NCBI GenBank assembly: GCA_016946835.1
Contig: JACVTC010000029.1
Span: 279,001-333,500, forward strand
Source of the DNA: Neocallimastix lanati (nom. inval.)
Taxonomy: Eukaryota > Neocallimastigomycota > Neocallimastigomycetes > Neocallimastigales > Neocallimastigaceae
Length of the DNA: 54,500 nt
Direction: 5' to 3'
The notes beneath the pieces are model-generated. The model worked only from the letters and a program-made list of their open reading frames with translations, was not told where the DNA came from and made no database searches. Made by a program: the position numbers and the translations under genes. Every line of letters begins with the position of its first letter. Position 1 is the first letter of the stretch. Positions 1 through 11,716 of the stretch are shown here, piece after piece.

Positions 1-143
1 GGTTTTCAGGGTAGTATCAAAACATTAATATTAAACACAAATATAAATATTATTTAATATAATGTATACAGATAACCAATTATAAATATTGTAATACTGT
101 ATAAAGATAGTATTATGGAATATTAAAAATAAATAACTTTAAT

Positions 144-197
<54 letters not shown>

Positions 198-202
198 ATA
201 AT

Positions 203-242
<40 letters not shown>

Positions 243-573
243 ATAATAATTTTAACAGAAATAATTTAGTATTAATAAAAATTCTTATTAATCCCAATCT
301 AAATTAAATATATATATATATATAATAAAAAATAAAAAAAAAATTCCATAAATTAGACATAAATAATTTGGTTAAAATAAGAACATCTTAATTATAAAAA
401 ATTATAATAAATGAATATTATTTAATATTGTACATTATTGTTGCATTTATATTTAATTTAATATATGGCTTGTTAATATTATTTAAATTTTACATAATAT
501 ATATTAATAAAACATTATTCCATAAATCAATAATTATAAAACTTTAATATTTATGTTCCTAACAAAATTTTTA

Positions 574-615
<42 letters not shown>

Positions 616-867
616 TTATTTATTTAATTTAATCATTAAATTTAAATAGATTTATTTAAGTCCATATTAATCATTTTATTATATAAAAAAAAGAAAATAA
701 TGTTATAATCATATAATTTATAATATTAGTATTAAAAAACCATTTCTTTTTATTAATTTGTTAATAACAAAATTCTATAAAAATAAAAAAAATTTTTTTT
801 CTTTTTTTTTAAAAATTATTTATATATAATAACTATTAAAAAATAATAATAATAATAATGATATTAA
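1..867. other. A+T-rich intergenic DNA, no gene seen
   Basis: No coding stretch was recognised on either strand. The region holds two long poly(A) runs joined by a short repeated spacer (about 150-196 and 213-241; the phrase 'ataaaaattct' precedes both), a poly(T) run (about 581-613) and short TA and AAT microsatellites. Confidence 0.6.
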
Positions 868-1110
868 AAATTTTAGCATAATTATTTTTATTTTAATAAG
901 GTATAAAGTATAAAAAAAAAAAGATAGATCTAAAAATTAAAAGAACAAAAAATACCCTCTAAATTAGTTTCTAAAGTTCTAAGTTATATATATGATACGA
1001 AATATAGATATGATTGTCTCTTTATTGAATTGCATAAATTAATCATAAATTAAAGACATTAAAAATATCACATGAATATGAATATAAAATTGATATAAAT
1101 TTAATTTATG
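868..1110 (+). pseudogene. Decayed duplicate of the 5' part of the downstream ankyrin gene
   Basis: This stretch matches 1906-2150 base for base over long blocks. Shared parts are the upstream phrase around 875-902 (TAGCATAAT...TTTTAATAAGG), the A-rich start region, and an exact 18-base block TATGATTGTCTCTTTATT near 1009. The second half is weaker and carries several stops. It is therefore a partial tandem duplication, not a working gene. At the point where the downstream gene shifts frame, this copy reads CGAAAT where the gene reads CGAAT, so it keeps the ancestral frame for Arg-Asn-Ile-Asp-Met-Ile-Val there. Confidence 0.7.
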
Positions 1111-1149
1111 TAGAAAAAAAATATATTTTTATTTTTGTTAATTAAGCAT

Positions 1150-1291
<142 letters not shown>

Positions 1292-1952
1292 ATAAAGATA
1301 ATAACTTTAACTCTTCTCATAATTCTTCTCAAAAAAATAGCAATACAAGAAGCTTAATATAATATTAATTTAAAGTATAAAGACATAAAAGAATTATATA
1401 AGAAAGGAAAAGAAGAAGCCTCTTTTAAACTATTTTTATACTATTATTACCTTTATACTTACGATTTCCAAGCAATATAACTTTGCATAAAGAGTAAAAT
1501 AAAACTGAAAATTACATTATAATTGTGTTACATTAATAGTATAACTATGCAATATAAAAAATAAAAAAAAAAAAAAAAAATAGAAAAAAAAATTTTTTTT
1601 AATTAATGTAATAATTAGACACTAATTAATAGTTTTTTTTTTTTTAATTAAATTTTTTTTTTATTAATTTAAATATGTCCAATATACTAATGACCATTTT
1701 TTATCATTTCAATAAAAATAATATTAATAATGTCCAAAATTTTTTATTTTAATAATTAATATAAATTATTCTTAATATTATTAACTTTTCATTTCTTTTT
1801 TAACAATTTTTTGTTAATATCATATTCTGTAAAAATAGAAAAAATTCATTTTGAATTTTTTATTCTTTTATATATTTACTGTTAGTTATTAAAAAATATA
1901 TAAATATTAAAAATCTAGCATAATAATTTTTATTTTAATAGGGTATAACAAA

Positions 1953-2854
1953 ATGATTGATCCAAAATTAAAGAAACAAACAATAAAGGCCGAATTAGTG
2001 CCTGAAATTCCAAATTATATATTAATACGAATGTTGATATGATTGTCTCTTTATTGAATGTTAGTAAAAATAAAAATCCAATAACAGATTTATCTCTATT
2101 ACAGATATTAAAGGATAGGTGTGAGTATAAAGAGGTTTCCATTGATGGATATAAATTTAAGGACGATAAATGGGTTAGAAAGAAAAATAGTACTCCAGAA
2201 TCTTATGTAACTGTACATTTGAAATCGAAGCCTCTTATTGCAAAAATGTATTATTTGGCTACCTGTAACGATTCGGATGGAATAAGCCAATTTATCTATG
2301 ATTTTCCTAAAGTGAATGCGGCAAATATCTATGGAGAAAAAGCCTTAAAAGAAATGATTAAATTAGAAAATTGGAGAGCAATAAAATATTTAATAGAAAA
2401 CGGAGTTTATATTGATACAAAAGCTGATAACAATGATACTGCATTTATTTTGGCTGTAAGAACTCAACATTTAAGTATGATAAAATATTTATTGGATCAT
2501 GGTGCTAATGTTAATGAAAAAGGTTATGATGGTTACAATGCAATATTACTTGCAACCGAAAAAAATAATATAAGTATAGTGAAATGTCTTGTGGAACACG
2601 GAGTAGACGTTAATGTCACTATTTATAAAACTGAAAGGAATCGATTAATTGAACGTATAACCCCCTTGTTTCAAGCTATTGAAAATGATAATTATAATAT
2701 AGTAAAATATTTGTTAGAACATGGTGCTGATCCATATAAAAAATATGAATATGATTTATGTTCTAACTGGCATAAAGAGAAAAATGCATATGAATTAGCT
2801 GAAGATAAAGATAATAGTAAAATTATTGATCTGTTATATAAAGAGTACAATTAA
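1953..2854 (+). CDS. Ankyrin-repeat protein, probable one-base frameshift near its 5' end
   Basis: The readable part from Met 2039 is 271 residues. It has about five ankyrin-type helices: roughly residues 100-130 (degenerate), 132-165 with 'LLDHGANVNEKG', 166-199 with 'LVEHGVDVN', 207-236 with 'LLEHGADP', and a partial C-terminal one. Ankyrin repeats bind proteins; no enzymatic domain is seen, so the partner and role are unknown. An earlier ATG at 1953 opens a 29-codon frame (MIDPKLKKQT...) that ends in TGA at 2040-2042, overlapping the 2039 ATG. The upstream decayed copy has one extra A at this point (CGAAAT against CGAAT), so the original start was probably 1953 and one base was lost near 2030. 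This could be a true mutation or an assembly error. No signal peptide or membrane segment is visible. If not broken, translation may start at 2039. Confidence 0.75.
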
Positions 2855-3304
2855 CCAAATATTTTAATTTTTTTTTTATTTATACTTTTCAATTTTATTC
2901 TTTATTTATATTTTTTGTTTTTATTTTATTTTATGGGTTAAATCAAGGGTTAATTATATTTTTATTTATGTTCATTTAGCTAACAAAATTTTGATGAAAT
3001 ATTTATTTGCTTTTCTTTTTTTTACTTTTTATTTATATTTTTACAATAAAGTTTTAATACCTTTTACAAGAAATAAATTTATTTTATTTTTAATATTAAA
3101 TAATAAGAAAATTTATAAATAAATATTTATATTATTTTAGTAAATATAATATCAAAAGTAAAATTATTACAATTCTATCTGTTATTGTGAATTTTTTTTC
3201 TTATAAATATGATAATAGTACAAATATTATCAATACGTAAAACTAGTATAAAAATAATATTTTATTAATAAATATATAAATCCTATAATCATTTTGAAAA
3301 ATAA

Positions 3305-3342
<38 letters not shown>

Positions 3343-3684
3343 AGAGAGAGAGAAATAGTAAATTTTTTTTTCCTTCTTTCTCAATTTTAATTTCATATCA
3401 ATAAAAATAAAAAATAAAAAATAAATATATATATATATATATATATTAATAATATAAAATTTAATATTGACTTGTTAAATACATTAATGGAGAAAAAAAT
3501 TAAAAATAAATAAAATATATTATTAGCTTAATAAATATATTTATCATACTTGTAAAAAGCAATAAAAAATTTTTATTATTATTTTGTGTTATATATATAT
3601 ATATATATTTTTTTATTTTCTTTCTTTCTTTCTTTTTTATTTTACTTATTTTCTCATTTAATTTCTTTTTTTAACTCTTTTTTA
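2855..3684. other. Intergenic A+T-rich DNA
   Basis: No gene seen. It contains a poly(A) run followed by (GA)n near 3308-3352 and a (TA)n run near 3425-3445. Confidence 0.6.
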
Positions 3685-4130
3685 TATATTTTTATTTTTA
3701 TTTTTATTTTTATTTTTATTTTTATTTTTATTTTTATTTTTATTTTTATTTTTATTTTTATTTTTATTTTTATTTTTATTTTTATTTTTATTTTTATTTT
3801 TATTTTTATTTTTATTTTTATTTTTATTTTTATTTTTATTTTTATTTTTATTTTTATTTTTATTTTTATTTTTAATTTTATTTTTATTTTTATTTTTATT
3901 TTTATTTTTATTTTTATTTTTATTTTTATTTTTATTTTTATTTTTATTTTTATTTTTATTTTTATTTTTATTTTTATTTTTATTTTTATTTTTATTTTTA
4001 TTTTTATTTTTATTTTTATTTTTATTTTTATTTTTATTTTTATTTTTATTTTTATTTTTATTTTTATTTTTATTTTTATTTTTATTTTTATTTTTATTTT
4101 TATTTTTATTTTTATTTTTATTTTTATTTT
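3685..4130. repeat. (TTTTTA)n hexanucleotide array, about 440 bp
   Basis: More than 70 tandem copies of TTTTTA/TATTTT form one of the longest simple repeats in the window. Only one unit is altered, near 3872 (TTTAATTTTA). The frame across it encodes only Ile-Phe polymer and is not a gene. Confidence 0.95.
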
Positions 4131-4307
4131 TTGATAGAGGTTATTTTATCTTGTTTTGCTTTATTTTTTTTTCTCATCTGTAAAATAAAGTACAAAAAGT
4201 TTTTATGATTTATGAATAAAATTTAAATAACAGTTTTTGTTATTTTATTAATTTATTAAGTAAAATTAACGCTATTAATAAATTTAGATAAAATTTTAAT
4301 ATTAAAA

Positions 4308-4432
4308 AAAAAAAAAAAGACCAGTTTTGAAGATAAATAAATCATATAAACTTTAAAAAAAAAAAAAAAAAGAAAAAGAAAAGACCGGTTTTGAAGATAA
4401 ATAAAGTAATCATATAAACTTTAAAGAATAAA
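4308..4432. repeat. Two-copy tandem duplication (about 65 bp)
   Basis: The unit 'poly(A)-GACC(A/G)GTTTTGAAGATAAATAAA...CATATAAACTTTAAA' occurs twice, from about 4308 and 4366. The second copy has an extra GTAA and A-to-G changes in the poly(A). Confidence 0.8.
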
Positions 4433-6865
4433 AAAATAACAATAATAAAAATATTAAAAAAAAGATATAGCAATTTTTTTAAAAAAAAAATTGAAATCAA
4501 AAATAATTGTGTTAAACTATTAAGTTTTTTTATCATTTTATATTTTAATTCCATGGTATAATTATTCATTATTTTTATTATTTTTATTAAACATTTATAT
4601 ACTTTTTATGAATTATATAATTATTTAAATCTATATAGATATATATATATATATATTTTTTTTTTTTTTGGAATTATTCTATTATATATTTATAATAATT
4701 ATTTTTTTTAATATATAATAATTAATTTTTTGTCATATTTATTTATCCTTTTATGGAATAATTATTAAAAAATTATTTTCATTTTTATTTAAAGTATGAT
4801 ACAAAATTAAAATAAAAACCTTAATTATTAATAAATTATTTTGTTAATAATTACATAAAAATAAATTAATAAAACATTAATTAATCATATGATTAATTAT
4901 CACTTATTTATAGTGTAACTTAATGTAACGTGATATAAAATAGATTTATGTAATATCATTAATTCTAAACAAATACATAAAATTTTATGTTATGTAAATA
5001 TGTAAATAATTATTAATAAAGTTTTTATTTCAATTATTTTATTTGTATTTTTATATATTTTTATATGTTATTTAAATTTTTTGCCATTTATATTACACTT
5101 TTTATAAGAGTTAATACTAATCTTTAACCTAAATTTTCATTTTTTTTTATTTAGTATAGTTAGTGTTAATAAATGTTGCTTGCTTTGGTATTAATTATTG
5201 ATATATTATCTTTTATGTTTTTATATAATAAATAATAATTCATCATTAGTATTAGTTTATAAAAAAAGAAAATTAAACTCTATTTTTTTAAAACTTTATA
5301 AATATTTCATATTGACTAAATTTATCATTAATATTAAAAATAAAATACTTCTATAATTTATTTTTTGTTTATGCTATATATTTTATATTTTTTATGATTA
5401 CTTTAGATTATTTATTTAACATTAAAAATAATTTTTTTTTTTATTGATGACATATAATTTAAAATCAATAATGTACATGAAATATTTAAAACTTGGTATT
5501 AATTTGTCTTTTTAAATGAAAGAAAACATGGTGGAAAATATCAATAAAAATATAAAATAAAGTTTGAAAAATTTTCTGTAAATCATGAAAATAATGAATT
5601 TATATTTCAATTTAAACATTTTTATAATTAAATAATTGAAATATTTTAATTAATGCGATATTAATAACAAAAAATTTTTGATAAGAATCTAGAAAATTCC
5701 GACTACCACTTAATGATAGTGATAGTAGATATTATTAATATGTATTTAATAAAATCTTTTTATGTTACATTCTAAATAATTGATTAAAAGTAATTAAATT
5801 TTTAATATTATGTATTTAAAAAAAAAAAATAAAAATAAAAATAAAAATAAAAATAAAAATTTTCTTATAATTTTATTAATATCTCTTTATTCTAATGTAG
5901 TTTTTAAATATTTTCTAAATAGGTATTATTTCTTATTGAGTTTTTCAGGATTACGTAAAAGTTACTAATAAAATAATCTATTAAATAAAGAATTAAATAT
6001 AAATAATGATAATAAAATAATTTATTAAATAAAGAATTAAATATAAATAATGATAAACTAAATATTGAAAAAAAAAATGACTAATATGAATTTTTTTTTA
6101 AAAAAAAAATAACTTTTATAATTAAAATGAATGAAAAGAGTATAATAAAAGTGATATAATAAAACATTAAAATATGTATTTTTTATTATCTTAAAATGAT
6201 TAATAAAAAATTCTTACAGAAAGAGGATATATATATATATATAAATGTCAAGAATAATAAGTATAAATATAAAAATATGTATATTAAATAATTTATATTA
6301 AATAATTAACTTTAGTTTTATTATTATTATTATTATTATCATAAATACATAAAATAACCTTATTTTTATATTTCTATTTTTTTTAGCATAAAATACATAA
6401 AATTATAACCTTATTTTTATATTTCTACTTTTATTAGTATAAAATACATAAAATTAAAAAAAAAACATTTTTATATTTCTACTCAATAACATCAACTATA
6501 ATAAATAAATAAAAAAAATATATATATATATAGTATAGTATAGTATAGTATAGTATAGTATAGTATAGTAGAATTCATTAACACCAATCAAAATTTTAAT
6601 TTAAATAACACACCACTTTAAAATAAAAATTAAAATAAAAAAAAATTATTTTTGAAAAAAAAAAAGTTTTTTATTCTTTAAAAAATAAATTGGAACATAA
6701 TTAAATACATAATTAATATTAAAAAAAAAAATAACCAAAAATTATATATAAATTAAATAGAAAATAAAGAAAAATTATTAAAATAAATTTAAATATTATA
6801 GATAAATATTTTTAATATTAAAAGTAAACTAAAAACAAAAAAAATAAAATAAAATAAAATAAAAG
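4433..6865. other. Long intergenic region with small tandem repeats
   Basis: No coding segment was recognised. Local structure includes a 42-44-bp duplication at about 5968-6056, a three-copy repeat of about 55-60 bp at 6345-6484 ('AAATACATAAAAT...TTTTTATATTTCTA'), and a (TAGTA)n pentamer at 6531-6571. The last 100 bases before the SDR start are almost pure A/T, which is the usual promoter texture here. Confidence 0.55.
6531..6571. repeat. (TAGTA)n minisatellite
   Basis: About eight head-to-tail copies of the pentanucleotide, an uncommon motif among the TTTA/TTA repeats that dominate the window. Confidence 0.9.
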
Positions 6866-7759
6866 ATGCCAGAAAAAGTTGTCTTGATTACAGGAGCTAC
6901 TTCAGGATTAGGTCTTGAAACCGCTAAAAAAGTTGCCAAGCAGTCTCAAGATTTTCATATAATTATTCCCTGTCGTAATATAAAGAAAGGCGAGGCCGTT
7001 AAACAACAAATTATTGAATATAGTGGAAATTCTAATATTGATTTACTTTATATGGATCTTTCAGATATATCTTCCATTAAACCTTTTGTGGAGGAATTTA
7101 AAAAATTAAATAAATCGATTTATGCCTTAGTTTGTAACGCGGGTATAAGTCGTTTTGGAAAAAATGAAAAGGAAATTACGGCTGAAGGATTTGATATTAT
7201 TTTTGTTTCTAATCATTTAGGACATTTCCTTTTAACCAAGCTTTTATTGCCGTTCATGGAGAAGAAGGGTAAAATCTTCTATACCAGTAGTGATATGCAT
7301 AATCCTCCACCCTCTGAGGAGGGTCCAAAGTTTGAATGGATTGGTGTGGACGCTTTAGCTCATCCAGATGATAAATTAGCGGTCAGTCCTCAACGTTATG
7401 CCTACTCTAAATTATTCAATCTCTACTACGTCTATGAATTAACGAGACGATTAAAGGCTGAAAAAAGTGAAATTTTAGTGAATGCTTTTAACCCCGGTTT
7501 AATGCGAACTCATTTAGTTGAAGGAGGAAATGATCAATTTTACGAATTTATTAGAATTAATGTGCCTGAAAGATATGGTGATTTAGACAAATCTTCCTCT
7601 GCCTATGCAGAATTAATTTATTCCAATGATATTGTTTTAAGTTCTGGTCATTTCTACGATAGAAGCGTCCGACCTTGTTTCACTTCTCCTCTTTCTTATA
7701 ATGAAGAAAATGCCAAAGAATTATGGGAAAAAAGTGAAGAATATTTAAAATCATATTAA
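6866..7759 (+). CDS. Short-chain dehydrogenase/reductase (protochlorophyllide reductase/retinol dehydrogenase-like)
   Basis: This is an intact single-exon gene of 297 residues, the usual length for a classical or slightly extended SDR. Visible motifs are the Rossmann glycine motif TGATSGLG (residues 9-16), Arg37 after the second strand (points to NADP(H)), NAG at 91-93, Ser141/Ser142, and the catalytic Tyr178-x-x-x-Lys182. 'NPGLMRT' follows, as in the retinol dehydrogenase/light-dependent POR-like branch. These enzymes reduce or oxidise a carbonyl/alcohol with NAD(P)(H). The physiological substrate cannot be read from sequence, and chlorophyll synthesis is not implied. No signal peptide or membrane anchor is seen, so a cytosolic location is likely. 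The ATG at 6866 follows a long A/T leader without other ATGs nearby. There is no neighbouring pathway gene. Confidence 0.93.
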   Translation: MPEKVVLITGATSGLGLETAKKVAKQSQDFHIIIPCRNIKKGEAVKQQIIEYSGNSNIDLLYMDLSDISSIKPFVEEFKKLNKSIYALVCNAGISRFGKNEKEITAEGFDIIFVSNHLGHFLLTKLLLPFMEKKGKIFYTSSDMHNPPPSEEGPKFEWIGVDALAHPDDKLAVSPQRYAYSKLFNLYYVYELTRRLKAEKSEILVNAFNPGLMRTHLVEGGNDQFYEFIRINVPERYGDLDKSSSAYAELIYSNDIVLSSGHFYDRSVRPCFTSPLSYNEENAKELWEKSEEYLKSY

Positions 7760-7880
7760 AAAAAAAAAAAAATGAAAAAATGAAAAAAAAAAAGATGAAA
7801 AATAAAATAGATTTTAAAATATAATAAAATATAAAGTATTAATGAATTAAGTTATGAAAAAAAAAATTACTATCTATTTG

Positions 7881-7912
<32 letters not shown>

Positions 7913-8171
7913 AACAGTAAAAAGCAACAACTTTTATCATGTAAATTTATAAAATTAAAAAGAAAATTTTAATATATCTAATTATATTAAGATTTATTTA
8001 ATTTTATAATATATAATGATATCTAATAATAAAAAAATTTTTTTTTTTTTTTTTTTAATTTTACATATAATATTTTTTAAATTTCATTTTTTCATTTTTA
8101 TCTTTTTTTTTTTTTTATTTCATTTTTAATTTATTATTTCATTTTTTTTTTTAATAATTTAAATGTATTAG

Positions 8172-8390
8172 AATTTTTGATGATCGGTTATATTTTCCAA
8201 TATCTTTGTGATTCATGTTCTTATAAGAAATTGAGTCATTGCCTACACTAATATTAATTTGTAATCTTTATACCAATAAAAATATATACGATGATTATCT
8301 TCATGAATGAAAGGACTTTAAAAAAAAGTAGCTTCATTGAATTGAGTTTCAGGATCATATCTTAGTAATGATGAATTTAACCCCATATCT
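8172..8390 (-). pseudogene. Decayed coding frame with in-frame stops
   Basis: On the minus strand one frame from Met at 8386 reads about 70 codons of protein-like sequence (MGLNSSLLRYDPETQFNEAT..., then HEDNHRIYFYWYKDYKL) interrupted by TAA, TAG and TGA but no frameshift. Composition is clearly richer than the flanks. The family is not recognised. Each stop is one C-to-T change from CAA, CAG or CGA. No start context, introns or 3' end could be set. Confidence 0.45.
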
Positions 8391-9059
8391 ATTTAATTCC
8401 ATGGAATTATATCTTTTTTTTTTTTTTGTTATGGAGACAAATAAGATTTAAAACAAAAAAAAAAAAAATTTATTTTTTTTTTTTGAATATTCTTATTATT
8501 GTTGAAATGACCTAGATGTGCGTGACACGAGTTCTTAATGAAAATTAGTACTATCGAAATTTATATATATATATATTTTGCATTTTAAAAGGAATAATAT
8601 AAAATATGAGGTGATTTTTATCGACATTAATTTTTTTTTTTTTTTTTGTAATTAGTTTATTATTTTTGAATAACTGAAACCTAAGCTTATCTTTAGTTAA
8701 ATATTTAATTATAAAGAAAAATAAAATAAAATAGTTATCTTACAGCCTACTATCATTTTATAAATTTAAAAAAAAAATAATAATAATAATAATATGGTCG
8801 AGTTAATTTTCAATATAGTATAATAAAATATATATATAAATTATATATTGAAACAATAAAATGTATAAATTAAATAAAAATAATAAAAAATAACTTTGAT
8901 TCATTATATTATTCATTTATACTCTATTCTCAAACTTTAATTCATAATAATATATAAATAATTACTTAATTTTTTTTTTTTAAATTGACAATTCTTATGT
9001 CCATATAGTATTATCATGTATTCTCATATATTATTAAGATTAACTCTTATACGTCTTTC

Positions 9060-9094
<35 letters not shown>

Positions 9095-9137
9095 ATAATA
9101 ATAATTAATTAATTATCATGAAATTAACAAAATTACG

Positions 9138-9234
9138 TACGAAAATAAATTTATATCTGAAAATATATTTATGTACAAAAAAATATATTTATGTACGAAA
9201 ATATAATTATGAATGAAAATAAATTTATGTAAAA
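9138..9234. repeat. Short imperfect tandem repeat, about 22-bp unit
   Basis: About five diverged copies of 'GAAAATA(T/A)A(A/T)TTATG(T/A)A(C)' lie in a row, followed by poly(A). Confidence 0.65.
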
Positions 9235-10109
9235 AAAAAAAAAAAAATAAAAAAAAAAATAAGATTTTCACATAAATATATTTTATAAATATATTTTAAT
9301 CATGGTATTCTATTTCAATTTGATCATGTTAATCTTTTTTTTTTTTTTTTTTTTTTTATAATTTCAAAAGTTTTTTTTTCACATGATTACAAATAAATTT
9401 TATTTAATTACAAAGATTTTTATAACCTTTATCCTTTTACAAAAAAAAAAAAAAAAAAAAATATTGGCATTTAATAACAAAAAAAAATTTAAAAAAAGTG
9501 GGTAATTTTTTTTTTTTTTAAAGTGGATCTAAAAAAAAAAAAAAAATCGAAGTGGATAATTTTTTTTTATTATAAATTATATAAAAAGAAAAAAAAAAGT
9601 TAAATTATTCCTATTATTATAAATATATATATATATATATATATATAAAACCAAGAAAAACGTATATCTATATATATTTAATAATAAAAAATTATAAAAA
9701 AAAAACAAGAAAGAAAATTATTTTTTATTTTTAATTGTATATTTTTTATTAATTTGACTTTTTTTTTATGTCTTTTAAAAAAATTTTTTTTATTATTTAC
9801 TAATTAATTACTTTTTATTTATCATTAATTATTTATTATTTATTATTTATTTATTTATTATTATTTTTTTTTTGTTTATTTACTATTTATTAATATTAAT
9901 ATATAATTATTATTATTAAATATTATTTGATATTAATATAAAAAATTTGAACGATTTACTTTATATAATAATAGTTTTGTATTATATAGTTAAAAATTTA
10001 TATTATTTATAAATATATAAAATAATAATATAAAAAAAAAAAAAAATTGAAATCTAATTATTATTGTTAATTTTATTAAATTAACGGCATATCTTGGATA
10101 TTGATTCCA

Positions 10110-10142
<33 letters not shown>

Positions 10143-10712
10143 CTTTAAAATATTATATAATAGATTAAGAAAATATTATGTATATATACATATATATTAC
10201 TTTTCATTATTATTATTAATATATTTACTTGAAAAGTTATTTATTTAAAAAGTTTTTTTTTTTTTATTTTTGAATAAATTTTTTTCAAAAAAGAAAAAAA
10301 AATTTTTTTATTTTTGAATATGAATATCTACGATAAATTATAATTACTTAATAGAAATGAAGTACGTAGTAGAAAGTTTAAAAAAAAATAGAAAAGAATG
10401 AATAATATTATAAACTATTCATTTATTAAATATTTCAATATTATAGGTTTATAAAAAAAGATATCTTTTTTTATATATATAATCAAAAAAATTTTTTAAT
10501 CAAAAATATATATATAAAAGTATTTTCTTTTACCTTATTTTTTTTTTCTAATTTAAACTAAAAAAAAAAAAAAAAAAGGCTTTCTTTCACTTTTTTTTTT
10601 TTAATTTTAAATAAAGAAAAAAATTAAATTAAATTAGGTAAATTATTATTTAACCTTGTATTATTATTTATTTATTTATTGTTAAAAAAAAAATCTTATA
10701 AATTTTAGGTGA

Positions 10713-11716
10713 TTAAAGTAATAATTGTATAAATAGCATTGCAGCAACTATCCATAAATAAGAAGTAGATTTAATGGTAAAGGCAGCGCTACATACTTTG
10801 TTATATTCTTTATTATAAGTTGAATCATTCTTTTTGGAAGTATCATAGATACAGCACTTTTTCTTAAATTCTTTATTATAGGATGAATCATTCTTTTTTA
10901 ATTCATCATATTCACAGTCCTTAACTTTGTTTTTATTACTACTGTGATGATAGCCATAGAAGTAACCAGTTCTACCACTACTACTGCTGCTAAAGAAACT
11001 GCTTCCACTGCTACTACTACTTCCACTTTTACTTTTATCAGTTTTGCTACTGCTACTACTGCTGCTACTACCACTCTTAACACTGCTGCCACTACTGCTA
11101 CTACTGCTGGAACTACCACTCTTAACACTGCTGCTACTGCTGCTGGAACTACCGCTACTACGGCTGCTTCCACTACTTCCACTACTTCCACTTTTACTGC
11201 CACCGCTACTCCTACTACTACCTCCACTTCGACCACCACCACCTTTTCTACGATAAAGATTTCTTTCACTTTCTACATAATCTTCGTCAATTAAACTTTC
11301 ACTATTACATTAAACATTAAATATTAAAAAAAAAATATTTAATAAAAAAAAAAATATTCAGTTAATAAATAATTAATTTTCAATCATTATTCAATCTTTT
11401 GTCAAATATTATTTAAAAATAATAATTTAAAAATAAATTAATAATATATAAATATATAAATATTTTAAAATGAAATAAAAGATGAATATATAATTTTTTT
11501 TAAATAAATAAATTAAAAAAAAAAAAAATTTTTTTTTTAGATTAATTACATTGATAATATTTCTTCATTATTTTCATCACAGTTTACTTGTTGTAAATCA
11601 CAACAATTGCCTTCATATTCAATATTTAAAAGTGTTTTTACTTCTTCACAATTTATTGAATAGGTAATGCTAACATTTAATATTAAAAATATAGCAAATA
11701 AGATAAAACACTTCAT
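10713..11716 (-). CDS. Secreted Ser/Gly-rich surface protein with hydrophobic (GPI/TM-type) C-terminus; two exons
   Basis: Built by eye: exon 1 is 11716-11550, the intron 11549-11302 (GTAATT...AATAG, 248 bp), exon 2 is 11301-10713; 756 nt, 251 residues. Exon 1 gives a signal peptide (MKCFILFAIFLILNVSITYS) and a Cys motif (C23, C38, C39, C46) like the N-terminal cap of secreted leucine-rich-repeat proteins. The splice joins 'EEILS' and 'IESLIDEDY' in frame. Exon 2 has a basic stretch, about 85 residues almost wholly Ser/Gly with Lys, two tandem 21-22-residue repeats ('KKNDSSYNKEF' and 'KKNDSTYNKEY', each ending near Cys), and a C-terminal hydrophobic tail (SYLWIVAAMLFIQLLL) ending at the stop, as in GPI-attachment signals. 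Likely a heavily O-glycosylated wall or surface protein; no function is known. The Ser tract is trinucleotide-like DNA, so its length may vary among strains. Confidence 0.8.

Larger units (their letters stand above)
7760..10712. other. Intergenic region, mostly homopolymers and microsatellites
   Basis: Apart from the decayed frame at 8172-8390 no coding stretch was seen. It contains many 15-35-base A or T runs (for example 7880-7910, 9063-9091, 9336-9358, 10114-10140), a run of about five units of about 22 bp at 9138-9234 ('AAATATATTTATGTAC'), and TA repeats near 9625. Confidence 0.55.

Noticed and set aside
3586-4134. 182-codon Ile/Phe polymer frame
   Set aside because: Translation of the TTTTTA microsatellite; no real protein composition.
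10898-11294. Val/Ala-rich minus frame and Thr/Ala or Leu-rich plus frames
   Set aside because: Shadows of the Ser/Gly tract of the spliced minus-strand gene, which alone has a signal peptide, in-phase splice and C-terminal tail.
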